64,000 bases of DNA from Bugula neritina (taxonomy: Eukaryota; Bryozoa; Gymnolaemata; Cheilostomatida; Bugulidae), in the NCBI GenBank assembly GCA_964035545.1, contig OZ037767.1, forward strand, positions 20,500,628 through 20,564,627. Direction: 5' to 3'. Within the stretch, counting starts at the first letter, position 1, and the number at the start of each line of letters is the position of its first letter. This document shows positions 1-34,660 of the stretch, piece by piece. The notes under the pieces were generated by a model. The model did no database searches and was not told the origin of the DNA. It saw only the letters and a list, made by a program, of their open reading frames with translations. A program made the position numbers and the translations under genes.

Positions 1-465
1 CTAAATAACCTCTACAATGCATAGTCACTCAGATTTTTAGCAATACTTTGCTGCTTTGCTCAGAATTCTTTATTGACAAGTAATTCTATTTTTATTTTTT
101 AGATCATGTTTATATTTAGTTAACCTTGAAGATTTTATTTTATAAAACCCCCTTTAGCAAGTAAAATTAAGCATATATTTTATTTTTTAATATAAAAACA
201 GCATTTTCATAAATAATGATGACAGACATTGTGTATGTTAAACAATAAGCGGGATAACAGAAACACCATTACTTACAGCCACCAATATAACACTCAACAT
301 AGCCATTGTTAAACTAATATGACGCTGTAAATAAGCTTGACTAAAGAAATATAACTTTTCAGTCAATACAATACCCTTTATACTATAAAATTACACTTTA
401 TACAAATTATATACACTTCCAAGCAACTATTCTTAGAGTCAACATAAATTATTAGATGAAAATTC

Positions 466-3400
466 TCAACTTTTATCAGTGGTTGCCAAGAAGGATGTGT
501 CCACTGGATTAATAGTTTTACGAATGGCTGCCTTGTCTCTGATAGACAATTCCATTTCCTCGATGGCCTCGTCACTCAACAATGAATGGACATCATCTGG
601 AGTACTAAAGCCGGCCTTGATCAGCTTCACTAATCCGGAGTCTGTTAGCGGGTGTAGCAGTGACTTGTTCCAATCCGCCATTTTCATACCTTTGTCATTC
701 ATAACTACAAACATTGAAGCCAAAGTTTATTTAAATATTGGCCACATTTTACCATAAGGTGTACATGGCCCAATAACATTACAAAATAGTTAGATAAACA
801 AACTATATTATATGCTTATGGATCAATTTCAATCAAATAATCAGTTGGAATATTGTGTAGGCTAGAATTAGTCAGTCCAGAAATCTGAGTTGGATGGTTT
901 ACTGTGACACACACTAGTACAGAGGTGTAGTGATGGGTTTGCAGATGATCTGGTATTATGTGATGAAAGAAAAGACACTATAGAAGAAAGAGTAAAAAAA
1001 ACTAGAGAAAGAGATTAGAGGATGTCAGCCTAAAAGTCAGCATATCTAAAACTGAGTACCTATCCCCAAAAGAAGGCAGCCATGACATCAGATTAAAGGA
1101 ATACAATAGCTCTGAACAGGTCATTTTGCCTCAAAGAACCACATGTATTCAAATACCTGGGGACTACAATTTACCAGGAATGAAGATGCAGGGCAGAGGT
1201 ACATGTGCACATTGGCAGAGCCTAGGATAAATGACCAGAACTGACAAGAGTATTATGTGACAAGAAAGTCCCAAAGAGACTGAAGGTGCTCATCTGGCCA
1301 TTGACAGATTACCTTGCTGCAAGATTTAGTGTATGTGAAATGAGAATGTTGCATTACTGTCTAGGAATTAGTCTCGAGAGGCACAAAACCAATGAGAGCA
1401 TAAGGCAAGAAGCGAATATGTTAGACCTGATGGAAAGATTAGAGTAGTTCGGACATATATCCAAAAGAGAGAAAAAAGATATCAGAAGAGTACATGGGGT
1501 GCGAGTCAAAGGAAAGAAAAATTGGGTGGGAACGCCCAAGGCATAGATGGAAGGTCACAATCAGGAGAGATCTCCAATCCTGTTCCCTCAATGAAGAGGA
1601 TGCTAAGGACAGGGTTAGGTGGAGACGCTTGATTGAGCTAGGCCTCCGGCAGCCAGTTGCTACCCGAAAAGGACAGAGTGGAGATAAGTGAGAATACTAG
1701 TACAGTGGTATAAAAATGGGTTGGTTGGGAGAAGACCTTCAACTGTTTTAATAAAAGGTAAAAAATATATATTATTATTTTGTCTGACGAGTCATTCTAT
1801 ACCATAAAATAGAAGTGAAAATGACTTACGCAATGCTTCATCAGAACCAGCACAGCCACGCACCTCAAGAACTGTCCCATCATCATTGGTAATAACTTGA
1901 TACTGCTGCAGTTTCAATGCTACAACACACCACACTAAATGATGACTTCACACAGAGTGAAGATCTACAGTTTTGTAAACTATCTATCTTATTGCTAAGA
2001 CAAATCTCAACTGTACAAAAGGCAAAAAAAGGACAAAAGTTTTATGGTCACCAACAATTTTTGACTCTAGTAAATTAATCAGGTGTGATTATAGACAGTT
2101 AATATCATATTCTGTAAAATATTCATGGCTTTAAGGTTGATTGAGAGAATATTAAATGAGCTTGTACCGATTGAAAAAGTGCATAACTTCAAATTTTGTC
2201 AATTTTTTATTGAAATATATTTCCGAGAAATACAAATATTACACTAAAATGTGAACAGGGCACATGTGGTTCTGGTGACAAAGATCGTTTAGCTGGTTAG
2301 GAGTACTGCAGTATCCACAGTTTCTACCTTCTTCAAGGTCCATAAAAACTTTCAACAACTGCATTTGTGCGTAGGACTTTTTTTCTATTGGTACACGCTT
2401 AAACTTTTTAATTAGACATCGGCAAAATATCGCATCTTCATCTTCTACGGTCTGTACATTTTGGACATAAGATACCAAAGGTACTGATGTTGTCACAGTT
2501 CCGCTCCTCTGTATTGGTAAAACTTGAGATTGAGTCTAAAAATATTGGCAACTGTAAACTTGGGCCAGTTGAAATAAATTTGAGAAAGCAGTGTTTAATA
2601 AACAAAAACCCAGAGCATTGGGTGCAAAACCAGAAGACCCATGAAAATGGGTAGTACATAAAACCACTATAATTTTGTAAAGATTACTACTTGACTATGA
2701 CTATAGAAGAGCAACATTTTAAGATGCTGTACTGCAGATAAATTTTAGCTAAATTAAAATAGCTCCAATTGAATTGTGACCAATATCAATTATATTATTA
2801 TATGATTTTTATAATATTATAAAATTCTTCAACTATGTTCGATCAACTCGCCAACAAATAGACTTACCTTGCATACCACTTTTGAAGGAGGTTTTAACAA
2901 TGATAAGCTCAAGCTCTCTGGTTTTCGTTTCATCAGTGGTTTTGGAGTACTCAATTCACCTTTTAAAATTGAAAAATCATAAGTCCAAATCAACAGCCCA
3001 AATTTTGTACATTCAATAAGAACCAAGTTACTGAGAGTGTGATTGCTAAGGACACATGATAACTCAGTACAAAAATGTGACTCTATAGTTGAATAAATAA
3101 AGCTGTTACAAAAGAATGGATGAAGAGTTACAAACCTAAATTTCTACTAAGCACAGGCACTTGGACTTCTTTGAAAGTCTTAAAATCACTTGTAGATATT
3201 ACAACCTGTTTTCTTTTTGTGTCAGTGTCACAGCGATCCGCCAAAGAATGGACATCACTAATTTCAATACTCGTTGGTGGGAGGTCCCGGTGTTTAATAT
3301 AAGGGACTAACCATTCTATATGTTGAAATTCTTCCCCTAGCACTATTTCTTCATTTTTTTGTCGAAGAGCATTAAGATGTTTACCTAACCTAGTTCGATA

Positions 3401-6400
3401 GTTGCGATATTTCATCCTCAAAAACTCTGTTGTTACATCTAATTCATCTGCAATGGACTTCCATATTTTTCGTTTAGTTGTTATATCAGTACTCTCGGCA
3501 GTAGTTTTGTTATAAAGACATGGATGCTTTTTAACTAGCTCCATCATTTCCTTTTCATCTACTTGCATTGCTAAAGGCCAAACTCTCTTCTTTCTACACT
3601 CCTTTTCTTCTGATTCCGACATTGTCTGGTAAACAATAAATGCAATTATAACAGAACAGCTGTACACATGAGCACATTTATAGGTGCAGTAATGGATATA
3701 TTATAATAACCTGACCTCTTTGATGGCCTATAAATTTTGGTTAAAAATGTTGCTAAAACAAAACTCCTTTAGTGACGCTCCTCATTTTAAACACAGTCCT
3801 ACACACAGATATACAACTACATTCATGAACTAATATTTCAAGTGAGAAGTTTCTCAATAACATAACTACTTAGTACTATTAGTTTTTGCTAGCGTTTTAG
3901 AAAAATCTCCTATATAGATTTATAATAAATACACCTACAGAAGAGCTATTATAATAAATATACTTAAAAAAAAAAAATCAAAATTTCTATGATTTTTTAT
4001 ACCCAGTATTAATGATGGTGGCCGATGGATGGTTAGTGAGAAAGAATATGAGATTCACTATGAGCACTTTAATTGCAATTTTTAAACTACAACACTTGTA
4101 GCTTACAGTTTTCCACACTAAGAAAGAGGGGGGTCGGAGATAAGTAGTTGGTGGGTTCGCTTATAACCCCAAGATTTAGGTTCCAACCTTTTCAGACCAA
4201 GGGCCGCTGGTAGGGAGTATTCTGGTAGTGAGGGCCAAAATTATCTTGAGCTGGGGGCCATTGCAGATCATTATTTTTCAAATTAGTTTATTCCAAATTC
4301 CTATGAATCACTACACAATTGAAGTCCCAATAATTACTGCAGACTGCATGTTCTGTAGCATGTATAATGTATATATATAAGACACTCAACAGGTGGTTTT
4401 TCTACTCCAATTCATGTGTGCAAAATAATATTATTTGTGACGCTTTGGAGGGGCACATTAATGTAGGCTGGGGCCACGATAACGTAGCATCCACAACTAA
4501 TAACAACTAAGATTATAAGGAGAGTGGGTGGTTGAAAAATCCTGTGTTCTGTTTCTAAGTTAAAAGGGATCAAGAACGAACCCTTCCAAAAACTGCCCTT
4601 CTATCACTTTGTTTAATAAATGGACAGATGTCTTGAAAAGTGAGAAAATAGATAATTAAACTACTGTAGCATTTAAAACAAATAAAATTTTATAGACAAA
4701 TTAATCACTATTAAGTATTAATATTACCAGTCAATCAACTACACGATCAACCACAGTTATACTTATTTCAATGCTTTAATCTGTTACTTTAAATTTTGAC
4801 ATTCATTTAGGTGCAGTAGTGGAGAAATTGAGTTAGCCCAAGTTCTGCAATTTCATTAATAAATTTCGGTTTAGGGCGCGGGTTGAAATTCTCACGAGAA
4901 CATAACTTCTTATTTCTAATCTAGAACACAGGCTTTTTACAATTTTTCCATTATTGCACCTACTTCATCATAATATTATTAATATTATTATTTAACTTGA
5001 AGTTAAACATTACGTCTTCAGTTTTATTGCAGTCGTGGTATCTAGTTATACTTATTATTATAATTTATATCATACTAATAGTAGTAGTAATACTAATAGT
5101 AATAGTAGTAGTAATACTATTACTATTAGTAATAGTAATACTCATTCATCACTATCACGATGTAAATTACAATACTAACAACTAACAAGTAACACCTATA
5201 ACTTATAGTTATTAGTATTGTAATTTACATCGTACATTTACTTATAGTATAGGTAATAATAATATTATTAGTTAACTTTAAGAGTAATATTTAATTTTAT
5301 AATCAATTTAAATTAAATCGCGAATTGTATTAGTATTACTGTTACTGGAACAGAAATTACGAATATCAACATGTGGCCATATTCATATCACGTATTGATG
5401 AAGCAAGTTTAAATCATGATATTAATGTAAATGCTATTACACTTACCAAACCGATAAGATGGTATCGGCAACTTTATAAAGATAAACTTAAATATTATGT
5501 GTGCGAAGTCGAATGAGACATACTTCCTGCGTCTCGAACAAGTAAACCAACAGTTTGATAGTAGCGATGCGCGAGGAAAAGCGCGGAAAAGGCGGTGCTA
5601 CTGACACAGTGTGAACTAAATACTAACAACAATAGCAATAGGCCCGGTTCACAACTTGGCAAAGTATAGCCGCAGCACACACAATCGCACGATTACTACG
5701 CGCAACATTGACCGGCGATAAGGCTTCGTGACGTATACAATCGATGTCTATTTGTCGCTATATTTATCTATCTGAGAACACAACTCCAAATATCGTTATA
5801 ATTCTGTTGTGTATGACACAAGCAAAAATTTTATATATATGGTGAGTGATATAATGTAAATGCATTTTACCGCATCTAAAATTTAAATTTATAGTCTTGT
5901 TTGCAAGTAAATACCTATTGACACAGCTAAACTCACATTTATCGAAAGCCTTTCCCCCCTTTATGTATTACATACAATAATATATAAAGTATTACCTAAG
6001 ACTGTGATCAACTGTCAACAGTTAAATTTCAAACAGCTGTATTGAACACCGATTGCTGCTCACTGATTACTTGTGGTTCATTATTCAACTCTCAATTTCA
6101 AACAAATGAAATATGCTGGAGTAAATCAAGTACTAGTGCCAACTACAAGTATGTAAGTAGGAGGCATTTAACTGACCTCCCGACTCTAGAGCATGCTCTA
6201 ATGCCAGCTTATCATGATAGTTGAGGTTCAAGAATGCAATGTTAGCTGTACTTCTCTTCAGCAACTGAAGGTGAGAGACGTCTCTAAACCCACTTCGAAG
6301 GAGAGTTCTTAGCCCTGCATCTGTCATGGCATATTGTAGTGAAGCGTTCCACGTGCTCCACTCTGGGTCTATCACCACGTCAGCAGGGACGTCTAAATAA

Positions 6401-9400
6401 AGTCAGCGGTACATTTGAACGTAACAGGGATATTGCTGTATATACATAAATTTCGTACTTGCTATTTTTAAATATATATTGCAAAGTCAGTGTTAAAAAA
6501 GTTGCAGTTATAAAGCTAAATCATAAGACTTGAACTTAGACTAATAAAATACAAGGCATTGTGCTATCAGCTATTCATACTGGGTTATGAATGATACTAC
6601 AACAAGATAACATCTATTGGAAACTAATTAATTTATACACCTCAGTTCATCACTTGATGTGGTCACGCTGTCTATACTCCGTGAAATCAACACAAATGAT
6701 TAAAGTAGGCCTAGTGAAGTAGAAATAAGTAGAAATTAGGTTTCAAATGTCCTTTTAGTTTTTCTTTCACCAACCTGGGTCATAGGGATAGACTGGGGGC
6801 AACTCTGAATTATTTAAAATGACTTGTGGCAACATGGCAGACATTTCAGTAGTTGACGGCACGTCATTTCTTTCCTTTAATTTCATTAATTGAACTCTAG
6901 GTGACCTTGAGGAAGGCGGAGACACAAACTCTGAGGCTTTACTTCCTAGACGACGCTAGAATCATGTAGAACAGGACTAATTAGTCTTCATTACCTAGTT
7001 TTTCAGCTAAATGCAGATTTAACAAATAGTGATAGCTTTAATGGAACTTTGTAGCATAGGATGTTGTCTAATATAACGGCACATCAAAAATTATAAACTT
7101 GAGCTAAACGAAAATTTTCATATCTATGGCCAACAGCACATCTATGCATTAAATTAACTTTGTGTTGATTTGACTATTTTATTTTAAAAGTCGCAATGTA
7201 GAATTTTTATTTTCACCACAAAATTCAATACCCATAAAGTGCAAAAATAACAAATGATATTTTTACGTCATTCAAATGTTGATTACCAGCTGCCATTGAT
7301 ATAATTGAAGTAGGTGCAGCAATGGAGAAATTGCAAAAGCTGAGACAAGAAATGTGGCAATATAATGATGTTGCTCTCCTGATCGAAATCATCTTTTCAC
7401 AATAATTTTAACTTACAGCTCAAACAAATACTTATTAAGAAAACTACAGAGCTTAAACAATAAGTGTCTGTACCTGAATGTGATAAATTCCAAAATAATG
7501 AAAAATATTGTACTCCAATTTGTCAGAAATGTTTAGTTGTTCTACCAGTGTTTACAAAAGTGCCATATAAACATAAGAGGAAAAGCACAGAGCCACGAAA
7601 TCAGTTTCTCCTTAGACACACTTAGCTGTATCGCACGCCGTAACGTGAAATGGCAGCCGTTTTTAATGTGTTCAGGCTGGAGTTTTCTAAGCCCAATATT
7701 GGGTATGATTTATGACACTTCATTGAACATTTATATCTAATGAATTGACGCGAATGTCTTCCAGTCCAGTAGAAGCCCGCTGCAACATTTTTAAATCAAG
7801 CAGTGCTTGATCAGAACGTACAGTAACGCCGTACAGGAAGCTCAGACATTAGTAAAAATGGCTGCAATTTTACGTTACTGGTACGATATGGCGAAGAGTG
7901 TCTAGGGGGTTTATCTACTGAAGAGACTCACCACTGGGTGCTTGTAGATCTTCTCCCCAAACAGGTTGAGCATGTGGAAGTACTTCCACTTGGATCGATA
8001 GGCTGGGTTGGCGTGCTGTTTCTGCCTCTCAGTCACATAAAGGGATCTCATTTTTTTCAGCTAATCAAGCAGGAAACAAATTGAATACTCAAATATCATC
8101 AACTAATAAATAAATAAAAATACTGAAATGCTATCAACAAATAAATAAAGTAGAGGTAGCCAATTTCAGTATTCAGCAATTAGGAGAACAAATCAAAAAT
8201 AATCAGAATATTATCAACTAATGAAAAAAAAGGTAGTTAACTTCGATATTATGATCTAAATCCAATACAACTTTTATTCTAAGTTGTGAAATAAAACTGA
8301 TTTTTCTTTTTTGAAAACTTTTAGAAAAGCAGAAAACGGCAGTTGATTTATGACTGAAAAATTCCATGTTGAAAGATTAATATAAAGTAGAGCTGTAGGC
8401 AGTTCAATAAATATCTAACATCTAATATTTTAACTAAATATAAAAAACAAGAATCTCACACCATAACTTCTGCATGCCTGCCTAGTTGTTGATAGCTATT
8501 TGTGCTCCGCTTACAAGCTTTCAAATACTGACAAAACATCAACTCACCTTGGTGCGTACTTGAGTTCCAGTTTTGTTGGTGTTGATGTGGCATGCTATTT
8601 TCTGCATAACATCACTGTTGCGAGACATGTTCACCTCATCAGCATACCTAGCCCATCCTTCGATTAGGCTGTGGGTTTCATCGGAAGACCAAAAGGTTGT
8701 ATCATCATTAACGCTGATCGACGCCACAGCTGAAAAAATTGCTCTAACACATATTCAATTGAGTTCCTTACAATGTATAATTGTTGCCAATTTTTACGAC
8801 TTTTTATTTACCATTTGGATTAATAACGTGGATTTGATAAATGACAAATCTTAGCACAGCGAAAGTTCTGGCCTTCCCAAAAACATACTGTTGCATACAC
8901 ATCCCAATTTGATGACAGTGAGTTAGACTTGATGTTAGAGTCATGTTGTTAATATTAATATTATGTTATAGGTACTTACCCATCTACCATGATAATACTA
9001 ACCATCACCCTGGGTAGGCAAATATAATTGCTAATTAGTAATTAGCAATTATATTTGCCTACCCAGGGTGATGGTTAGTATTATCATGATTGTTAAAGTT
9101 AAAAATCACAGTGCTTATTCTTATATTTGATTATCGGAGAGCTAGATTCTTTTTCAACATGTATAAGTTCAACTTGTTTGATCTAAGCATAATTATTTTT
9201 ATATATCACATTTTCATAATTTGCAATATATATCGTGTGTTTAACACATGGAAACACAACTTCGAAGAGTCTAACTAAAAAGCAGAACACGCGCAAGTTT
9301 TTCCACCATAATCTATAGTCTATAACTTAGTGAATTTCTTATATCATTGCATTTTTAGCTGCATCCTAGAAAATTAGAAAGTAGGGTTAACGTTGCGAAG

Positions 9401-9447
9401 TGTATAGTAGTATTTTTACCTTGTTGGTGTTCAGACTCAATGCTCAT
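466..9447 (-). CDS. Myb/SANT-like domain protein with two tandem helical domains (7 exons)
   Basis: I join exons 9447-9420, 8729-8548, 8060-7932, 6955-6775, 6392-6177, 1919-1830 and 704-466. They total 1065 nt, giving 354 residues plus stop, and every junction is GT-AG with matching phase. The start is the ATG at 9447, in a short first exon whose phase-1 end fits exon 2. Residues about 22-107 look like a Myb/SANT-like (trihelix type) DNA-binding domain: it opens FWSSDET, has later Trp/Tyr positions, and ends with basic KKMRSLY and KWKYFHML stretches. Residues about 185-243 and 286-345 are two related helical modules sharing WNxSL, TDxGL, GF and DKxA positions. A Ser/Pro-rich linker lies between them and the SANT part. 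By analogy it is a nuclear DNA-binding protein, possibly a regulator. I do not recognise the full architecture and give no name. The MADF gene at 2239-3622 sits inside intron 5. Confidence 0.8.
926..1690 (+). mobile_element. Decayed LINE (RTE-like) fragment, 3' end of ORF2
   Basis: The plus strand reads FADDLVLCDE at about 932-961, the reverse-transcriptase catalytic FADD box. After frame breaks come KTEYL, a KYLGT-like stretch, and near 1540-1640 a basic tail (RHRWKVTIRRDL, EDAKDRVRWRRLI) typical of the C-terminus of RTE-type LINE proteins. Several stops and frameshifts show it is dead. It lies antisense in the last intron of the SANT-like gene. Only the 3' part of the element is seen; the 5' part is missing or unrecognisable. 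Confidence 0.75.
2206..2211 (-). terminator. Candidate poly(A) signal of the MADF gene
   Basis: AATAAA on the minus strand, about 28 bp after the MADF stop codon at 2239. It supports that gene ending inside the host intron instead of splicing onward to the host's exon at 1919. Confidence 0.5.
2239..3622 (-). CDS. MADF-BESS domain protein, nested in an intron (3 exons)
   Basis: Exons 3622-3136, 2959-2868 and 2535-2239 join in phases 1 and 0 to give 291 residues. Residues about 22-108 form a MADF domain (Adf-1 type Myb/SANT-like): an N-terminal helix with LVKKHPCLYNK, then KRKIWKSIADEL, then FLRMKYRNYRTRLGKHL. Residues about 225-262 in the last exon resemble a BESS motif (acidic start, then FCRCLIKKFKRVP and LKVFMDLE), a known protein-interaction module in MADF proteins. 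The C-terminal tail has several Cys and His (CGYC, CHQNHMCPVH). The start is the Met before SESEEKE; an acceptor-like CAG lies just upstream, so a 5' UTR intron is likely. The whole gene lies in intron 5 of the SANT-like gene on the same strand. The family contains sequence-specific transcription regulators; the target here is unknown. Confidence 0.82.
4160..4480 (+). mobile_element. Possible hAT-like non-autonomous transposon relic
   Basis: The stretch has a run reading CCAACCTTTTCAGACCAAGG followed by GGCCGC, and further GGGGCC-rich segments to about 4475. This resembles the ends of many hAT-derived MITEs. I cannot find clear terminal inverted repeats or a target-site duplication, so the limits are approximate. 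Confidence 0.3.
4808..4964. mobile_element. Short MITE-like element with inverted ends
   Basis: The left end TAGGTGCAGTAGTGGAG (to AAATTG at 4830) is matched by an imperfect inverted copy at 4940-4964 whose reverse complement reads TAGGTGCAATAATGGAA. About 157 bp in all. Single copies of the same end occur at 3681 and 7311 in the same gene, so this looks like a local repeat family. Confidence 0.5.
5050..5165. repeat. Trinucleotide-type microsatellite (AGT/ATT)
   Basis: Runs of TAGTAGTAATACTAATAG in an intron of the SANT-like gene. Open frames over it are low-complexity and not genes. Confidence 0.7.
5480..5760 (-). promoter_or_regulatory. CpG-rich patch, candidate promoter of the nested MADF gene
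   Basis: This stretch is richer in CG dinucleotides (GCGAAG, GCGCGAGG, CGCGCAAC, CCGGCGAT) than the AT-rich surroundings. It holds GTGACGTA (CRE-like) and, on the minus strand, AGGAAGTATGTC, which can be read as an ETS-like core or as a donor site AA|GTATGT. It lies upstream of the MADF start at 3622, whose exon begins after an acceptor-like site, so a leader exon here is plausible but unproven. Confidence 0.3.
8988..9088. repeat. Near-perfect 101 bp palindrome
   Basis: Arms 8988-9037 and 9039-9088 are exact reverse complements (50 bp each) around one central base at 9038, in the sequence TAATTA-G-TAATTA. It lies in intron 1 of the SANT-like gene. No coding sequence overlaps it. Confidence 0.97.
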
Positions 9448-9521
9448 TGTAAATTTCTGTTGCGATCTTTATTCAAACCAAAGTCAAACATACAATTCGG
9501 CTCATCACTCCGACTTTCTAG

Positions 9522-9535
9522 AAAATATGGCGGCT
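9522..9535 (+). promoter_or_regulatory. YY1-like ATGGCGGC element near the SANT-like gene start
   Basis: AAAATATGGCGGCT lies about 75 bp upstream of the minus-strand ATG at 9447. It resembles the YY1 core found near the start of many animal housekeeping genes. No TATA box is evident. This is motif matching only. Confidence 0.3.
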
Positions 9536-9559
9536 GTATATTCTTGCCGTGAAACAGTT

Positions 9560-10834
9560 CGGCGAGAGCGCATTACCATCGAGTCAATCATTCGGCTATC
9601 AAAAGCGCACGTAAATATTTTATTAACAAGAGTGCACAACTCTGATTTATTGAACTTTCATTCCATCGTTATATCAAAATAATTTATAAAGAAATAATGT
9701 AATGCTGTAATACTACAACAAATAAGTAAGCCGTGCAGTGGCATTATTGAATATCTTCTTTTGTATTTCAAACTGCAAAATGTAATAAATTAAAACAAGT
9801 TTGAGCAACTGCTTGTTTTAATGCACATTAGAAAGCACAGATTGCTAGTTTGTATCATTTAAAGGATAATATTATATTTAACAGCATTAAAACTATTTAA
9901 GCATGATACAATAAAATATTTATTGTTTCATTTTTGACATGAGGAAAAAAATTAAAATATCAGTCGTTTGTAGTCACTGTAATTGCACTTTAAATCTAGT
10001 TATTTATATTTTGTGTTTAGGTTTTTTGCTGTCTTTTGATCTCAAACCTATGATAGTATCATATATATTTTCACAGTACTGATATGAAAGACTAACAGTA
10101 AAGTAAACCAGATTGATTTTAAGCATTTTGTTAAATAATTAAGGTTTAATTCTGTCAAAAGTAAGCCATTTGAAGCATGCAATAAAATTGTGTATAATTT
10201 TAGCTATCACTTTGTTATAGTTATACTTATCAACATATACATTAAAAAACTGCAATGCACGTGTTTGTAAACTATATTTTAATAAGAAATAAATATTGTA
10301 CATTATATACAAGAATGATAAGGACTAAAAATAGTGAGATTGCCAAAAACAACAGATAAAAACTATATAACAGTGTAAACAAAGGAGTTTACAAAACTGT
10401 GTGGTACTTTTTATGAACTCCTTTATAGCACCATAAGAATCTGATACAAGCAAGATTGAAAATACATTCCTAAAAACTTGCTGATAAAAAAGTTTGTGAC
10501 AAGTCAACAAATTAAGTGATTTAAATTAAACTATTGCTTTAGTGTCAAAACTCCATCAGCATTCTGATAGTTTACAACTATCGTCTATCAGGTAACAAAA
10601 GATTAAATCTTGGTATTAAAATGATCTCGTTATAACGATATCATAAAGTTACTATGTTGGAAAGTATTTACATTTATACGGAATTGTAGGTTTAAAACCG
10701 GGTACAAAATAGCTACTAGAGATATTGAAGTACAATGTCTAACTGTTGCAGAGATGTAAAAATTAATATTATAATGACTAGAAAACGTATAGAAAATAAA
10801 TTACTTCAAGTTATAAAAGATACTAAAGAAAGAG
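9560..10834. other. Intergenic stretch between the SANT-like gene and the TMTC2 3' end
   Basis: AT-rich with no supported coding exon or RNA gene. Part of it should be 3' UTR of TMTC2, whose stop codon is at 10835. Confidence 0.5.
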
Positions 10835-33693
<22,859 letters not shown>

Positions 33694-34660
33694 GTTGGTT
33701 GAACGGAGCTCAGTTAAATAATCAAGGTATAGAGTTGCCACTTGGCTATTGATGACTTGTAAAGTTTACACATCGTATTAGTGGAGCTGGAGAGAGAAAG
33801 ACATGAGCCTTTGAGTCAGACAGTTTATTTTTATATTACAATATATTATACAGTATGCTGCACTCAGTGTTCTCTAACATCCTATGTCCACAATACTTTG
33901 TCTATATATCAAATATTTTGTGTATAATTTACAGCTCAACTCCAGTTTGCCAATAACTTGAATTTACAATAGAAAGCAAAGTAAATATTTAGTTAAGGAA
34001 CACTGGAGTTAATCCACAGAGTATGAGTATATGAAAGCATATAGTCAGACAGACTGGTTAGGCTGTACAAGTCAAACTTCTTTATTATAAATAAACTGCA
34101 ATGTACTTTCTTAAATAACAAGCCTTTCACGGGCAGCTGACAGTAACAGCAATATGTTAGATATTTCAAATAAAAAGGAGTTATGAAGTTTCTAATATTA
34201 ACTTTTGTAGCGTATTCAAAAAAACATATCTTAACTACAATGAGCAGGTTTCAAGAATGTTAGCAATATTAAAATTAAAAATATTTGTGTTTATTTGATT
34301 GATTTTTTAAAAAATTTTCCAATACTTATGCAACTAAATTTAGGAAATGCAGGCTATAAATTAAAATAGACTTGCAATTTGTGTACTCTGCAATAGAGGA
34401 AGTTACCCAATATTTAAAAGCAAGTTTACTCAAGCGCACTAAACTAAACTTGACTTCTAAGCTCAACAGGGCTTGGTATCTATACACCTTATATTAGTTT
34501 ATAAAGTGTATTTTTGTGAGTTATCATCTCTCTTTATATCCTGAGACGCACATTTAGCTTGTAAGAAGTTTTGAGCTGGAGAATTGGAAATGCTGAATAT
34601 TTATGACTGACTTCTTAGAAATTTTCACATTTGCCGAGGGCATAAAAATGGTGACTGGTC

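Noticed and set aside
2438-2659. 73-codon minus-strand open frame
   Set aside because: It is out of frame with the MADF last exon, which starts after the TAG acceptor at 2536-2538.
5495-5680. 61-codon minus-strand open frame with Leu run in the CpG-rich patch
   Set aside because: It looks like a signal peptide but has no continuation or homology; more likely promoter or leader sequence.
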